NCBI GenBank assembly: GCA_047495785.1
Contig: JBLDXI010000009.1
Coordinates: forward strand, 1,240,001-1,304,000
Source: Lepidodermella squamata
Taxonomy: Eukaryota; Gastrotricha
Direction: 5' to 3'
DNA length: 64,000 nucleotides
Shown: positions 46,001 to 59,218 of the stretch, piece after piece
Layout: each line of letters begins with the position of its first letter
Numbering within the stretch: position 1 is the stretch's first letter
Notes under the pieces: model-generated
What the model was told of the DNA's origin: nothing
Seen by the model: only the letters and a program-made list of their open reading frames with translations
Database searches by the model: none
Translations under genes and position numbers: made by a program

Positions 46001-49000
46001 CGGCAGCAGATGACAGCCTGGCAAGAAGTGGCCACGTTGAGGAACAATTCCTCCATTTCATCGGTTAGGGCGTGGAATAGGCTGTGGCCGTTGATGATCA
46101 ACGCAAAGTGCTCCGAGGTATCAACTGGTAGCCGCGCTGTAGCCGGTCGACTCCTAGCAGCCGCTTGATTATTCATATTATTTTGAGACGACGAGTTGTT
46201 CAACGCAGCGTTCATCGAAACAGGTACCGTAAAACTAGTTTCCTGCATCGATTTGCTGATGTCATCAATCTGAGTACGGTAAAGCCGAAGCTGCCGTTCG
46301 ACGCCGGCGTAGTCTTCCGCATCGACGATAAACTCTTCCATTGTGTCGCGGAGCATGTTGCAAGAATAGCCGATGTTTATAGCCGTCTCCTGTTTGTCCC
46401 CGGTCAGAACCCAAATTTTGATCCCGGCGCGGGCGAGGTTGTAAATCGTCTCTGGGACACCCTCTTGCAGCTTATCTTCCACAGCCGTCGCGCCGATTAG
46501 GGTCATATTTTGCTCGATTTCGATGTAGCAACCATACACCTGACTCTCACGGTTATCTAAAGAGGTACTAGCCCTTTGATACCGCGTGTTCCAGTCATTC
46601 CATTCCGCATCGGTCAGGTCTCTTACAGCGCAGCAAAGGGTTCGCAGGCCACTGCCGGCGAATTCGTTCAAATGCGCCTTGGTTCGCTCAACCATGTCAG
46701 ACTGGCCATCTTTGAGCAGTTCGAGGATGCAGGTATCAGCGCCTTTACATAGCAACCGCTTTTTGCCGTCTTTTTGAACAATTACGGACATGCGTTTACG
46801 AACGTTATCGAAGTCGAGGATGCAGAGAACGTCGTAGGTAACCTCTTTGCCGAGAACTTCGATCGTCATCGAACTCTGGGTTCGACATTTGTAAACGAAG
46901 CCGAAATTTCTAGCGGCCCCAACTAGGGCTGCTTCATCAGGCGATTGAGCTTTGTATACCAACTGGCCGTCCTCTTCTACCTCGGAATTAATCGTATGGC
47001 ACAGTGCAAGTAGGGCGAAAAAGTCATGCACCTCGGATATGCCATGTCGCACATCGGCTAGCAAAGTCGGGTCGAAAAACTGGAACGATTTCTCCCAGTA
47101 TTTCGGCTCGTGCTTCGAGAAATCGACCTTGTACTTTGCAGCGTTTCGATTCGTAATTAGCACCACTTTACTTGTATCGAAATCGCGAGCGTCGCCATAC
47201 ATTTTCCCAGCGATTGAACACTTGTTAAAAGTCATTATATTCTGGGTTAACGTTCCGGTTTTATCCTAAAATAAAATTGTGTGTAATTCAGTTTGCAGCT
47301 TTCAGTTTTTCCAACTTACAGAGAAGACGTATTCGATTTGGCCGAGTTCTTCGTTGAGGGTAGTTGTCCGAGCACACGCCGGTGTGTCATTCGGCTCGTA
47401 GTACATATCGAGGTCCCCGTTGATGTAACCACGGCTTAGCATAATGCGGATGAGCTCGAATGTGACATAGAGAGATATCGGAATAAGCGTTTGAATCAAA
47501 ATGAGGTACGAAAAAAATTGCAGGACACCGATAATTTCCGGATTGATCTTGGGAACGTCCATCCACAACGAGTATGCCTCCTTGAAATTGTAGCCTTGGC
47601 CTTTTTCGAAGAAAAATCCCAAAACGGCCGCGATAATGAGCAAAGTTGTCAGCAAGCTGAAGATACCTGAAATTAAATTATTTGTAAAAAAATTTTAAAA
47701 TAAATTTAAGGCGCATACTAAGCAGAAATAGGTTGGCTAGCCGGTCGATTCGTGTCCGCTTCAGAACAGTTTTACCAGCATTTTTCATCAATTTCGTCTG
47801 TCTGCCGGTGAAAATGACTAAACCGGTAGCCCACGCCGTGTTTCGGATTGTGCAGCCCCGGTATAGGACAGCGCTGTTGTTCAGCGACAATTGCTCACCT
47901 TGGTAGTCAAGGCGGCCTTCAAATCGCGTCAAATTGTTATTCGGCGCCTCGCAATGAACCTCCCCGTTGAATGTCCCTAGCTGTTGCAGGTCATCGCCAA
48001 GCGGTTGCGTTTGAACCAAAGCTTGGCGGTACTTCAAATTCGTCTCACCGTCGAGATCGGCGGTTTCGATGAAGCACAAGCCGCTGCTTTCACTTGTCGA
48101 CAGCAGTAACAAATCGGCTGGGATTTTTTCGTTGTTTTTCAGCATAACGATTTGGCCGACTTGAACCTCGTGCCACCGGACTGATTTGAGCGTAAAATCC
48201 GGCGCCAGCACCGTCGCCTTGTGATTGTTGATCTTGTTGTCCGATTTATGCCGGAAAATATCGTCAATGCCATCTTTTAAGGCTGTTACGCCCAATACGA
48301 AGGCTATAAAATATTGAGTCAATAAAAAATTGAATTAATTTTAAATAATTACCTAAAGCAAGGGCTGTAGACAAAGGACTAACTGGGGAAACAACCGGAA
48401 TTGCCTGAAATTTTTCAAATTAATTTTAATTTTTTTTAAGCTGGATTTTCGAATTTTACCTGAAGAATCACCAGTAATAAAAAATAGACATTGGCAAATC
48501 GAAGGAATTGTTCGAACAAATTGAGTGGCAGAAACGTTAATATGTTATAACGCGAGGTTTTTATCGAATTATCACAGTAACGAAATTGGGCGTTGAACTC
48601 GGGCGCCGAGCCGCGAACAATGCGCATCGTCTCCTCGTTGTCATCGCGCCCCAGCAGTTGCCGGAAAGCCCGCTGCAGCGACCACGGCTCTTTTTTCACC
48701 GGAGCCGCCGCTGCAGCCGGGGCCGGGGCCGAGGTCGAGCCATTCGCCGGGCGGGCGGTCGTTTTATCCGCATCTGGCTGTTGCTTCGCGGCTGCTCGTT
48801 GCACAGCCGCTTGCTGCTTGTGGGAACTGACCATTTCGCCGGGCGAGACGCTGAGCAAATGCGGCCCGTGTAGCTTGCTGTGACCGGGTGGGGTGTCGAG
48901 GCGGCCACCGCTCGACGGCGCCGGCGATGGGGTGGTAGATTTAGCGATATCCTTGGAATGAATTGCATTTGCTGGGCCGTTTTCACCGGTTTCCTGCGTC

Positions 49001-49002
49001 AT
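43039..49002 (-). CDS. P4-ATPase phospholipid flippase 3
   Basis: Seven exons on minus: 49002-48460, 48404-48353, 48303-47719, 47666-47320, 47265-45908, 44829-43813, 43228-43039 (1363 residues). The N-terminal 120 residues are Ala/Pro/Ser-rich. PISL lies in exon 4, and DKTGTLT starts exon 5 (Asp about residue 510). GDGANDV is split by an unusually long intron (44830-45907) that contains a tandem repeat. The tail has [19 protein letters not shown]. The last exon (Ser/Pro/Lys-rich, ending GHTIA) is joined across a 584-base intron; if that intron is retained the protein ends at once (AGG TAA). Exon 2 is 52 bases, exactly as in flippases 2 and 4. Confidence 0.92.
45095..45860. repeat. Diverged tandem duplication inside a flippase 3 intron
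   Basis: Two units of about 386 bases begin at 45095 (AGTTTTTTATTGCATC) and 45481 (AGTTTTTTATGGCATC). They align along their length, sharing for example GGTAATCTGAGG, AGAGGTCTGAA and ATCCTCAAGAAAAACT, with many substitutions. No coding frame spans them. Confidence 0.7.
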
Positions 49003-50863
49003 ACAACGAGGATGATAATTGCGCTACTATACACAATAATAATTATTTTATCTATAAAATCTTCTGCAATTATTACAAAAAATAACTTGCACCGAGTTGA
49101 CACATACAAAAGGTGAGCATAAAAATCTAAAAAACAACTCGTAAAAAAAGCGCTGCCCGGTGCTTGTCATCTTACATTCATGTACGTCAACGCCCCATAC
49201 TTTTTCTCAACTAATAATATTAATGTTGAAGCTGAGAGTTTTTCCTAATCCTTATACCTTTACATGTATAGTATAATATTAAGCTTAAGTGAAAACGCGC
49301 AAAAACTAAATGAACTTGACGTGTCTCGTTCAAAAACAGGGTGTAATGTATCTTGGCGACGCTCCCAGTTCTCCCGTGCGTTTTTTCTACAATATCAAAG
49401 ACGCGCGACTACTGCACTTGCCTCAATGAATAAAATGATCCAACATGTATCACGTGAATTTAAGGTAGTATATTTGATAATTATGACCACGTACTTGACG
49501 CGCGAATTTGTGAGCTAAAACACGCCTTTCTCTGGCGAGTTGTATAATTGAAAACTCGTGTGACTTGCTGGAAAAATTAATATTTAATAAGAAATATGCA
49601 GCGATGAATTAATTATATTATGTGCTGATTTTAATGCAGAGGGATCTACCTAAGTGAAGCAACCACGTAATTTCTAAATTGATATATATCTGGCTTAATT
49701 TATTGAGCTGATGCGTGAGATTATTACGCGGGTGACCACAAATCATAAACAAAAATTAATGCTACAAAATTGAAAAATTAGGAAATAGGACGATTTGTTG
49801 CAGACTGTCGACACATCTACATTGATATTAGCCGATATAGAAAAAACCGAAGCACCTGTAATAACGTTATTATTACTATTGAGAGACTAGCTTATTATAA
49901 TATTGGCACTATCGCTTTTTTTGCGGCAGTAGTCATATGCGTATACAGGTAAATAGAAAGGCTTTCACCATGGCTGTGTCACTCACAATAATATAATTTT
50001 TTATTGCCACACAGTCACGCAGCGTGTGTCATACTATGCAGGTATAATAGTAATTACATATATATAGTCTCGCGAAGCAGAGGGGAGGCAGAAAATTGTC
50101 ATGGCAACCGCGCACAAGACGCAGACACCGTATGAGCGCGGCGTTTTTTGCACATCGTTATATGTATATAAAACATCCGCATCGCTATAAAACGCCGATA
50201 CGTTTACGTGCACTGGATATACCTTCATACCTGCGCTGTTATATACGCTCGCGCACCGGAACTTGCTAACGGCGGAGTCATGTATAATAATCCTTGCAGA
50301 GCTAAAAAATTCAACCTCCCCTCCCTCATCCGCAGCTCGCTTTGTGATGGCGGCATAGCGTGACAACTATCTCATGACTGTCCACCCCTGTATCGTTGCG
50401 TCATGGCTGATTTTTATTGCGCCCTGATATGCTTTAAAATATGTCAAGCCTCGCAGAAATTTCAGGCGGAAAAAAAACGGTTGAGTAAACTTCAATTTCG
50501 CATACTCATTTATATCGCATGGCACACGATTTTTTTGCAGGTAAAAATCGATCTCTAAGTGTTTGCACTGCCAAGTGTACATAGGAACTGGGCGCTGTGT
50601 TAAGTGCTCAATTTAGCGCCATAGCAACGCGCGAAACGATGCGAGTGCAAGCCTAATCGACGTCGAAACAGCGCTGTGTTCGAAAATTGATAACGAAATT
50701 AAAACGCCGGTTGAAGACCCACGCAGCACCTATGGGGAGCACTCGAATTCGATCTACCTATCCTATGGAATAAATTCATTTTATTTGCCAAAAAAAACCA
50801 CCGAACACATTTTATTTTGCCAAAATTAAAATTCAATGATTGGGAAAAAAATGAGTAGAAAAA
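49003..50863. other. Intergenic region between flippases 3 and 4
   Basis: About 1.9 kb, AT-rich, with the upstream region of flippase 3 and the 3' flank of flippase 4. Frames at 49264-49518 and 50034-50582 have no support. Confidence 0.4.
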
Positions 50864-53800
50864 TCAGGCTTGAATTTGATGAACCATCGCTTTCTTTACG
50901 CAGTGCCGGAATACAACTCGATACGCCAGGGAAGGCTGGAAAATTTAATTAAAAATAAACAAATTTTCGAGCTGAAATAAATGGCCCACCTTGAAAGTTA
51001 TCATGAGCATTCGATAAATTATCACCGGAGCGTTGCATGTTACGATACATAACGCGGTTACTAGCCAAAAATTTGGCGATGTCCAAACAGCAGGGGCGAT
51101 TCGGTTATACTCGAACTCGGCAGAATTGCCGGGTAATTTTGTCAAAACTTCCGCTGTGATTAACTGGACGATGAAGCAAAATACGATAGCTAGAGGTACA
51201 ATGAAGCTTAAAACGTTCCAAGTGCTCAATTCCAGACCACAGCGAATAGTTATGACGATGACGATGCTGGTACCAAAGGCGACTCCAAACGCCGCGTGGC
51301 TAGTTGTGATATCATTGCCGTTCGGGTACGTTAAGTCGCCGTATCCGAACCGTAATAGGAAAAACGTAACCGCCGAAACGTAAATTCCTTCAGCTATGTA
51401 GATTAAAAACGTTCTCAACGTGAAAATACTGCCCGTCAAGCCTGGGGTGTATAATTTCGGGTATTGTTGGCACAACTTGGAATTGATTCCCTTTTCAAAG
51501 ATCGCCAGGTAGAGAATAGGAATTGCTGAGTATAGGGCATTGTATGCTCCTATGTACCAATTGTCAACGGTCGAAGTTGCAGACCAGCCGCAAAATATCG
51601 CAAACCAAAAGTGGCACATGACATACGCCAGAGTTTTGTAGAAGAAAAAGTTAAGGTAAGTCGCCATTCTCAGGTAATTCCATCTGCCGTGAACTAGCAA
51701 CAAACGTTGAAGGAAGCAAAATTGCGCCAAGGCATAGTCACTAGCCAATACAGCTTGCGTTCCTTCATTGCCCGAAATTCCCACTCCAATATGAGCGGTT
51801 TTTATCATGTTTCTGAAATTAATAAAATTATTTAGATTTTTGAGCCAATGAGTAAGCTTACACGTCATTTCCGCCATCGCCAATCGCCAGAGTTACGGCA
51901 TGTTCCCGTAGCCGAACTGCCTCGACGATTCGGCCTTTTTGCAGTGGCGCTAGGCGGCAACAAATCACGGCCTGGCAAGCGCAAGCCACATTCAAAAAAT
52001 CATCAGCCAAATCTTCGGATAAGGCATATTGCAAACTGTCTCCAGTTATAACTAAACCAATCGGGTTGCGGTCAGTTTTAGCTACGACCATCTCGGCTTC
52101 TCTCAATTTTGACGTCACACTCGCCAAATCATCCGCGTCGATCTGGATAATTTCTGTCGAGTCGTTTAATAAATGACAAGATTGGCCGATGTTAATAGCA
52201 GTTTCGGGCTTGTCACCAGTTAGCACCCAAATTTTGATACCAGCAAGCTTCAAATTAGCGATCGTTTCAGGCACACCGTCCTGCAACTTATCCTCTACCC
52301 CAGTCGCGCCTAGAAGGGTTAAATTCCGCTCAATCGACTGGCAACATTCGAAAATCCGCTCTTCCCGATCATGCAAGGCCTGACTAGCCTGTTGAAACTT
52401 GGCGTTCCAATCAGCCCATTCAATATCGTCGATATCGCGATAGGCACAACATAAGGTTCGAAGGCCATCTGTCGCAAAATCGTGCAGATGCCTATGAGTT
52501 CGATCGATCATATCTTGCTGGTTGCTATGAAGAATCGCCATCACCGAAGAATCAGCCCCTTTGCATAGGACCCGCCTCTTCCCATTATCGTCCTCGACTA
52601 CAACCGACATTCGCCTTCTCACATTATCAAAGTCAAGAATAGCCAACAGTTTGTAAGTCCGCTCCTTACCCTGGATTTCGAGGGTTAAGGCGGAGTGAGT
52701 GCGATTTTTGAAGACGAAACCGAAATTACGAGCAGCTGAAACCAACGCGGCTTCATCCGGCGATTGGGCTTTGTAAATCAGCTGGCCGTTATCGTCGATT
52801 TCCGAATTCAAAGTGTGGCAAAGTGCGAGTAATACAAAGAAATCGTGGCAATCGCCATTTCGCGCTCCATTGACCAGGGTATGGTCGTAGAATTTGAAGT
52901 TACTCTCCCAATATTTCGGCTCAACCTTCGAGAAATCAACGCGATGTCGAGCTTCATTTTCCGGGTGAATTTCCACAATTTCGCCTGTTTTACGATCGCG
53001 AGGTATGCCGTACTCGATACCATTGGCCGAACACTTGCTGAAGGTCATCAAATTCTGAGTTAAAGTGCCAGTTTTGTCTGAGAAAATGTACTCAATTTGA
53101 CCGAGATCTTCGTTTAGCGACGTCGATTTCGCCTGAGCCGGCATGTCTTTCACCGGGTCATACATCTCCAAATCGCCATTAACAAATCCTCGGCTTAGGC
53201 AGAGTTGGATCAACTCTATCATCGTATACAGCGTTATAGGTAAAATTTGTTGCATGAGGATTAAATAGGAGAAAAATTGCAGAACTGCGATCAAACTAGG
53301 GTTGATTCCTTTAACCGGCATCCACAGGGAGTAGGCGTCTTTAAACTTGCGGCCAACACCACTCTCGAAGATGAACCCCATAATGGAGCAGATGATGAGT
53401 GTAACGATCAAAATTACAAAAATGCTGATGAAGTATTTGTTGGATAACTTCTCCATACGCGTTCGCTTGTACATAGTTATACCGGCATTTTTCATCAGTT
53501 TCGTCTGCCGGCCTGTGTAAACAACAAGACCGAACGCCCATTCCGTGTTTCGAAGGTGGCAACCGCGAAGGGCTACGTTGTTGTTAACAATTGAAATCGT
53601 CTCATTCCGCCACGTCAAGCGACCGGCGAAGCGGGTAAGCAGGTTATTAGGCGCATCGCACTGAATTTCTCCATCAAATTCAGCGAGCTTTTCAATATCG
53701 CCACAAATCGAAACTTGAGTCGCATTCACAGCCTGGCGATACTTCAAATTCGTCTCGCCGTCCAATTCAGCAGTTTCGATGTAGCAAATTCCGTTTGGCT

Positions 53801-54517
53801 CGCTCGACGATAGCAGAACCATATCGGCGGGAAATGCGTGATTTTTCGACATTTTCACAATGTCACCAACTCGAATGTCCCGCCATTTGATGTTATGCAA
53901 TGAAGCTTCACTTCCCTTGTCGCGTTTGGCAACAAACGCTGGCTGGTTGTTGATGCGTTGGTCCGATCGATAACGCATAAAATCGTCGATTCCGAACCGT
54001 ATTGATGTTATTAGCATCACCGCAGCTGAAAATATTGAAATATTTCGGTACCACTTGAGTGGAAATTTAGCTACCTAGGGAAAGCGCTTGAGGATATGGG
54101 GTGATTGGCGATATTGCCGGAATAAACTGTTAACAAAAATTCGAAAAAATTATCATAATAAACAGGATTTGTTTATAATCCCACCTGCAGTAATACTAGC
54201 ACGAGGAAGTAAATATTGGCTGTTCGTAGGAATTGTTCGAAAATAGTTAATGGAATGAAGGTGAGAATGCTGTAGCGTGATGTTTTGATCGCATTGTCAA
54301 CGTGAAGCGGATTGCGCGAATTTGCTCGAACAATCCGGGAGTCTTCGTGCCGATCTTTCGGCTCAAACAGCTGGTAGAAAAGCGTCTGCAAGCTGCGATC
54401 GCTGAATTTAACCTTATGATGAGGATGTTGGTTGGCTTTCGTCACCGACGCTTTTCGATTCGACGGCACTGCCTCCATTTCGAAAGCTGATGTAGTCGGC
54501 ATTATTTTTAGTTTCAT
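50864..54517 (-). CDS. P4-ATPase phospholipid flippase 4 (divergent, tail-less)
   Basis: Five exons on minus: 54517-54185, 54126-54075, 54025-51862, 51812-50990, 50935-50864 (1147 residues). The central 2.16 kb exon has lost introns present in flippases 2 and 3. LDGETNLK and DKTGTLT (Asp about 445) are intact. TM4 reads PITL instead of PISL (about 391), and the hinge is GDGGNDV instead of GDGANDV. The terminal exon encodes only 23 residues (PSLAYRVVFRHCVKKAMV...), so the AFS autoinhibitory element of its three neighbours is absent. It should still be an active flippase, possibly with altered lipid preference and without tail autoinhibition. The last exon is tentative. Confidence 0.9.
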
Positions 54518-55423
54518 AGAGCCATTCCTCTGATCAATGATTTCGTCTTTGTCATTTGTCTACGTTTTGAAGGTCGCGGAATGAAACGTGTCGTGATCAA
54601 GTTACAAGTTACTATGAGCTGCTTATATACTAAATATACTGCTGTGATGGAATAATGGTAGTGAGGTAAAAAAAATACTCTGAGTAAATGCAGAAAAAAG
54701 CTGGAACGCACACAAAACCAGGAATGTAAGGCTAATACGCTGAGCAGCACCGGAAAAAACCAGCCGTTAATGCAAACAGCCGAAAATCTCGAACTCGTAA
54801 ATGGGGACTTTAAAATTTGTTCAGGCTATAAGGCAACACGCACGCCTACAAGGTCTGTGCAGATTTGCGCCGCAACTATACCATATATTACAAATTAACT
54901 TACCCCTTTCGGCTACGAAGCCACATTATTTTGAGTAAAAGTATATTGACATGAGATGTTATAATTTGAATGATTGAAAATCGAAAGAATCGGATTGATT
55001 TTGAATTTTTTTTAAAAATAACACAAAATCAGCTTTCATCTGAAAATTTACTGCACATTTTCTGGCCTAACGGTGACTTATCCACGCGCGCTCTCCTATA
55101 AGTTGGCTCGATTTACGCGTATCGTGCTGCTCCATTATTTCAAACAATAATCGCAACCTAAACTCTTAGGGTACTTTCGCGCGCTGCAAAATCAGCAAGT
55201 CCGAATTAGGACTAGATTTTTTAACAGCGGGTTGTCGTAAAAAGAAAGTTGCCGTTGAGTTTTTCACGATTTGACAAATTGTTGATCAGTTAAATCCTGG
55301 GTTAATTGACCTGAAAAGGCTAAAAAATGCACTAGAAAAAGCTCTTTCACACGGATTTATCACGTCGCCTTGACTGATAATCTCGGCCGAGTTCTCTTTT
55401 CTTTCGAATCAGTTTTTTAAATG
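54518..55423. other. Upstream region of flippase 4
   Basis: AT-rich intergenic sequence. The minus frame at 54750-54514 is hydrophobic but has no homology that I recognise. Confidence 0.35.
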
Positions 55424-55873
55424 TATCTGTCGTACCGTAAAAGGCGATTTCTCCCAATTGCCAATTGAGGTATCTCAATGAGCAATCCGAATCGTTCCCA
55501 ACGTCATTTTCAGTTATTTTAATCAGTTTTAAGAATATGGAAACCAAACAACGTTGCAGAATCGCCCTTCGCCTATCCAGCGGATACCATTTTCCCTAAT
55601 AACTTGTATAGTATCTGCGTGTTTTATGAGTTTTTAAAAAGTTGGCGGATTTTCGCTGTAACTGTTATTGGGCCTCCTCGGCCCATCTAAACTCTTTAGT
55701 AGTATGTTAGCAGACCAATCGATAGGGCTATTCGGGCTCTCTGATATGTGCTAGGTTTTAATTCAATAACCTGAAGACTGATGAAAACAAAAGACGAAAA
55801 GCAATTTTCAGATTGCTCATTGAGATACCTCAATCGGCAATTGGGAGGATTGCCTTTAACGATACGACATATC
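55424..55873. repeat. Inverted-repeat element with about 67-base arms
   Basis: The left arm 55424-55491 and right arm 55807-55873 are inverted copies sharing GGTATCTCAATGAGCAATC and the CCCAATTGCC block, with scattered mismatches. The 315-base interior is non-coding. It looks like a small DNA-transposon derivative. Confidence 0.6.
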
Positions 55874-55882
55874 TCGTGGTCA

Positions 55883-56418
55883 GACTTTTCAGCAGCGACA
55901 CTTCAGCAAATGAGGGTCAAATCAGCAGTGACTTTTCATCAGTGACACCTTGTCAGTAAAAAATCCATTAAAATCAAATTTTTGTATTAACATAAATAAT
56001 TCTTGTAGACAAGTGAGCAGTGACATTTCAGCAGCGACAAAATATCAGTGACTATTGAGCAGTGACTTTTCATCAGTGACAAATGAGCAAGTGACACTTC
56101 ATCAATTTTTATTCATTTATCTCGGGCATTGAACTTGCACTTTTTGAGCTCAACTTCAATGCAGCCCCCCTGCTGAATACGGCTGAAATTCTGTTGATGA
56201 AATGTCCCCGCCGAAATGTCACTGCGCAAATGTCACCGAGATAAAGATGATATATTTGGAAAAATTTATAATAAATTATAAAAAATCACTGCTGACTTGT
56301 CACTGATGATTTGTCACTGCGCAAATGTCTCAGCTCAAATGTCACTGCTCATTTGTCACTGATGGGAAGTCACTGCTTATTTGACCCTCATTTGCTGAAA
56401 TGTCATTGCTGAAAAGTC
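55883..56418. mobile_element. Foldback element built from repeated CAGTGAC motifs
   Basis: The element begins GACTTTTCAGCA at 55883 and ends with the inverse TGCTGAAAAGTC at 56418. The outer 65 bases of each arm match when inverted (both contain CAGCAAATGAGGGTCAAAT). The left half is full of TCAGTGAC/GCAGTGAC units and the right half of their complement GTCACTG. There is no coding capacity. It lies 9 bases beyond the adjacent inverted-repeat element. Confidence 0.7.
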
Positions 56419-56782
56419 GTACAACCGACATATCTATCCGGCATTTTCTTTTCAATGACTGCAAAACTGAGGGAGAAGCGAAAAGACACGTTTTTATTTC
56501 ACAATTATAGTAGAACCTAAAAATCGTCATAGATGGACTTCTTCTCTCAAAAATGATTTAGTATTCAGGCCAATCGAATATCGTCTAAAAAAGTCTATAT
56601 CTTCGGCTGATTCATAAACTCGCTTGCGCATTAAACTTTGTAAAAGCTAGGCAATCCGAAGCAAAAATCAAAGGTTAGTTCAAAAAGGTTACCAATGATA
56701 CCGATAGGATTTTTGTTCATAAGTTTCAAACAGCATTTTTCACGTCTATCATAAATGCTTTATCTTAGACAATTTAATGGCC
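56419..56782. other. 3' flank of GPCR J
   Basis: A non-coding stretch between the foldback element and the GPCR J stop codon. CGACATATCT at 56427 repeats the sequence just before the foldback element (55866). Confidence 0.4.
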
Positions 56783-59218
56783 CTAAACGTCAGAGCATAC
56801 AACGTTAGTATCATCAGAGTCATTCGATGTGCGATTTTCCACCGATTTCTCTTCACGCGTGGCAGAATCCGAAGATTTCTCGCGCATTTCCGCCGACAAA
56901 TCGCCGACAGATTGCCGTTGACACCTGCAGACAAGTTGTTTCACCAACGATATCCACTGGCGATTCGCTCCACAGTAGATCAGCGGCGAAAAGAACGTGA
57001 AAGTCATGGCAATTGCGTTGTATAGTACCAGGTTCGTTTCCCAGATAAACGGCATAGGAAGCAAGGGAAGCCAATTTATGACGCCGTCGGTAATCATTCG
57101 AAAATTGCGGAGAACTTCGGCTGTTTGCGACGGCAACCAAAGTAGGACAAAAGCAGCCAGGCAGCAACAACACATTATTGTTACACGGCGAGCCTGGATA
57201 GCCGCTCTTAGTTGGGATCGATCATTGCTACGAGGTGTTGATGATTCCACTGATGGGCTGAAAATGTAAAAATTGTTATCGCCATGAGGATTTCACGGTT
57301 CCTTACTCATAGCGAACAGTTCCTTTCCGATGAGAAACGATTTTCCTTTGCTTCAGTCGCGTTTCAATTGAACTGCGAGGTTTGTCTTTTTCTGCTATCA
57401 ACGCTTGCCGCTCGTTGACTCTTCGAGACACCGTAATTGCGATTTTAGCGTAAACAAAGCACAGAATGACAGCGGGAATAAAGAATTGCGTTATCGGTAT
57501 TACGATCTTAGTGGCATACGCGACGTTGCGCCAATAACGAAAAGCATCTGGGTCGCTGAGCATAGTGTAATCATTGGCAATGTAGCCGCAAAATAGCCTG
57601 TAACCATATTCTTCGAAACCAAGATAAGCACCCTATAGCAAAACGCATCAATCAAATCGACTAAAATTAAAGGTCTGGTTACATTGGCGTATAACCCTGG
57701 ACCGCAAAGTAGGAGCGACCAAATCCAGAGGCAGCACAGCAATTTGTAGGCTCGATTGCGCGAGAGTTGTCGCTGGCTTTCTAACGGATAGCAAATCGCT
57801 TGATAGCGTTCGTAGCCGATAAGAGCCAGCGAATAAACTGTGCAAATCATAGTAAGGTCGCGCAGGATGGAATAACCTCTGCAGGTAAGCTGAGCGGCCC
57901 AAATAGGCTCGGATACGATCCAGGGGAAGTCACTTCCTAACATAAGTGCATTCAGAATCTATGAAAAATAATAATAATCAGATAGCCTTTAATATCGCGA
58001 GAGATACCTTAACAGGTAGACGGAGCAGGGTGGCTATAAGATTCGCGATATTCAAATTTATTACGAATATATTCGTAACAGTCTGCAAATGCGGACACTT
58101 CAGCCAAACAAATAGCAGTAAGCTGCATACTAAATTATATAAATGACAATAATAAATATAAATAAAAATACCCATTAGAGCCCAGAAAGTTTTCGGAAAA
58201 TATTTTTATTTTTCTTTCCCTATTGACACCTGCTTTTCCGATAGAGAAAAATCGGGGATTAAGATTCTGAAAGCCGCATATTTTTATCATCTACCGTTAT
58301 TGAGATACTCCAGTGTCAAGTTGTCACGTGACCTTACCTGTTGTCACCCCCATGGCGATTATCTCTAGATAGCTAGGAAGCCGCTCTCAAAGGAAAGGTT
58401 CATCAGATTGATGAGATCTATCTAGAAATGCATTCAGTTGGGTCATAGTAGGTAATACTTCGTGAAAAATCGATTTTGATGACACTTTAGTGCAGTTTGG
58501 TGACAGTCCCAAAAAACGGCTCCTAGCTCCCCACCCGATCTATACGAGACACTGGTCATTTATCCGTTTTCCCCGAACTATACGATTTCCCGGTGCGGAG
58601 ATATGCCTTTTAGACAACCTGGGGTTTTAGTCGGATATTTTACTGGTTTTTTTAAATATAGGGTGGCAGGAAAAGATATGCCGTTAATTTGCAAAAATTT
58701 GCTATTAGATTTTCCAACTTACATGAAATGGCGCATGGTATTGTTAGACCGTAAAGAACAACCGAGACAAAGGTCGTATAAGGCAAATCATTGATAGGAT
58801 TGATTACAATGGTGGTCTCCGTGAACTTCGTTTGAATGTCGCTGCAGGTAGAACACCGCGTTGTCGAGTTGCAAGCACCTCTACAAAAGCACAGAGCGGC
58901 AATTTTCATCAGCTGGTAGCAACCTTCGGGAATTTTCGATGCGATAACATTTCGTCGGAATAACATTACTGTGTCTAAATCACTGACAACTACTGTCTTG
59001 TTGAATGGCTGCCGATACCAGCAGGCGTTGTCTGGACCAAGTCGGCTGGCCCATTCCATCAGGTTGAAGAAAACCAGAGCGTGAAGTCGCAGTGATGTCT
59101 CCGTCGCGTTGGTCGAGTTATCGGCGTAGATGTCTGCAGGTGCCAGGCCAGCCACGGTTTGTTTCAAGTCCAAAAGCGCCCCTAACGTGGTTGACGGTTC
59201 TTCCTCATCGGCGCCCAT
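56783..59218 (-). CDS. Rhodopsin-family GPCR with Cys-rich ectodomain (GPCR J)
   Basis: Exons on minus: 59218-58723, 58129-58008, 57958-57683, 57632-57307, 57257-56783 (564 residues). The start ATG is at 59218; no signal peptide is evident, as in its paralogs. The ectodomain (about 1-150) has NSTNATE, ACWYRQPFN, FRRN, IPEGCYQ and a C-x-C...C...CSTC pattern. TM1 is split by a 593-base intron. TM3 ends ALIGYERYQAICYPL, TM5 has TQFFIPAVILCFVYAK, TM6 CLAAFVLLWLPSQ and TM7 FSPLIYCGANRQW. The C-tail is Ser/Glu/Asp-rich. Expected plasma-membrane G-protein coupling; the ligand is unknown. Confidence 0.87.

Noticed and set aside
50945-50990. Flippase 4 ending by read-through after the TFK codon
   Set aside because: An AAG/GTGGGC donor and a TTTTCCAG acceptor at 50936 give a tail (PSLAYRV) that resembles the TSLTDRV segment of flippase 2, so splicing is preferred.
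58603-58794. Plus-strand frame over the GPCR J first intron
   Set aside because: It spans the minus-strand donor and exon end; shadow only.
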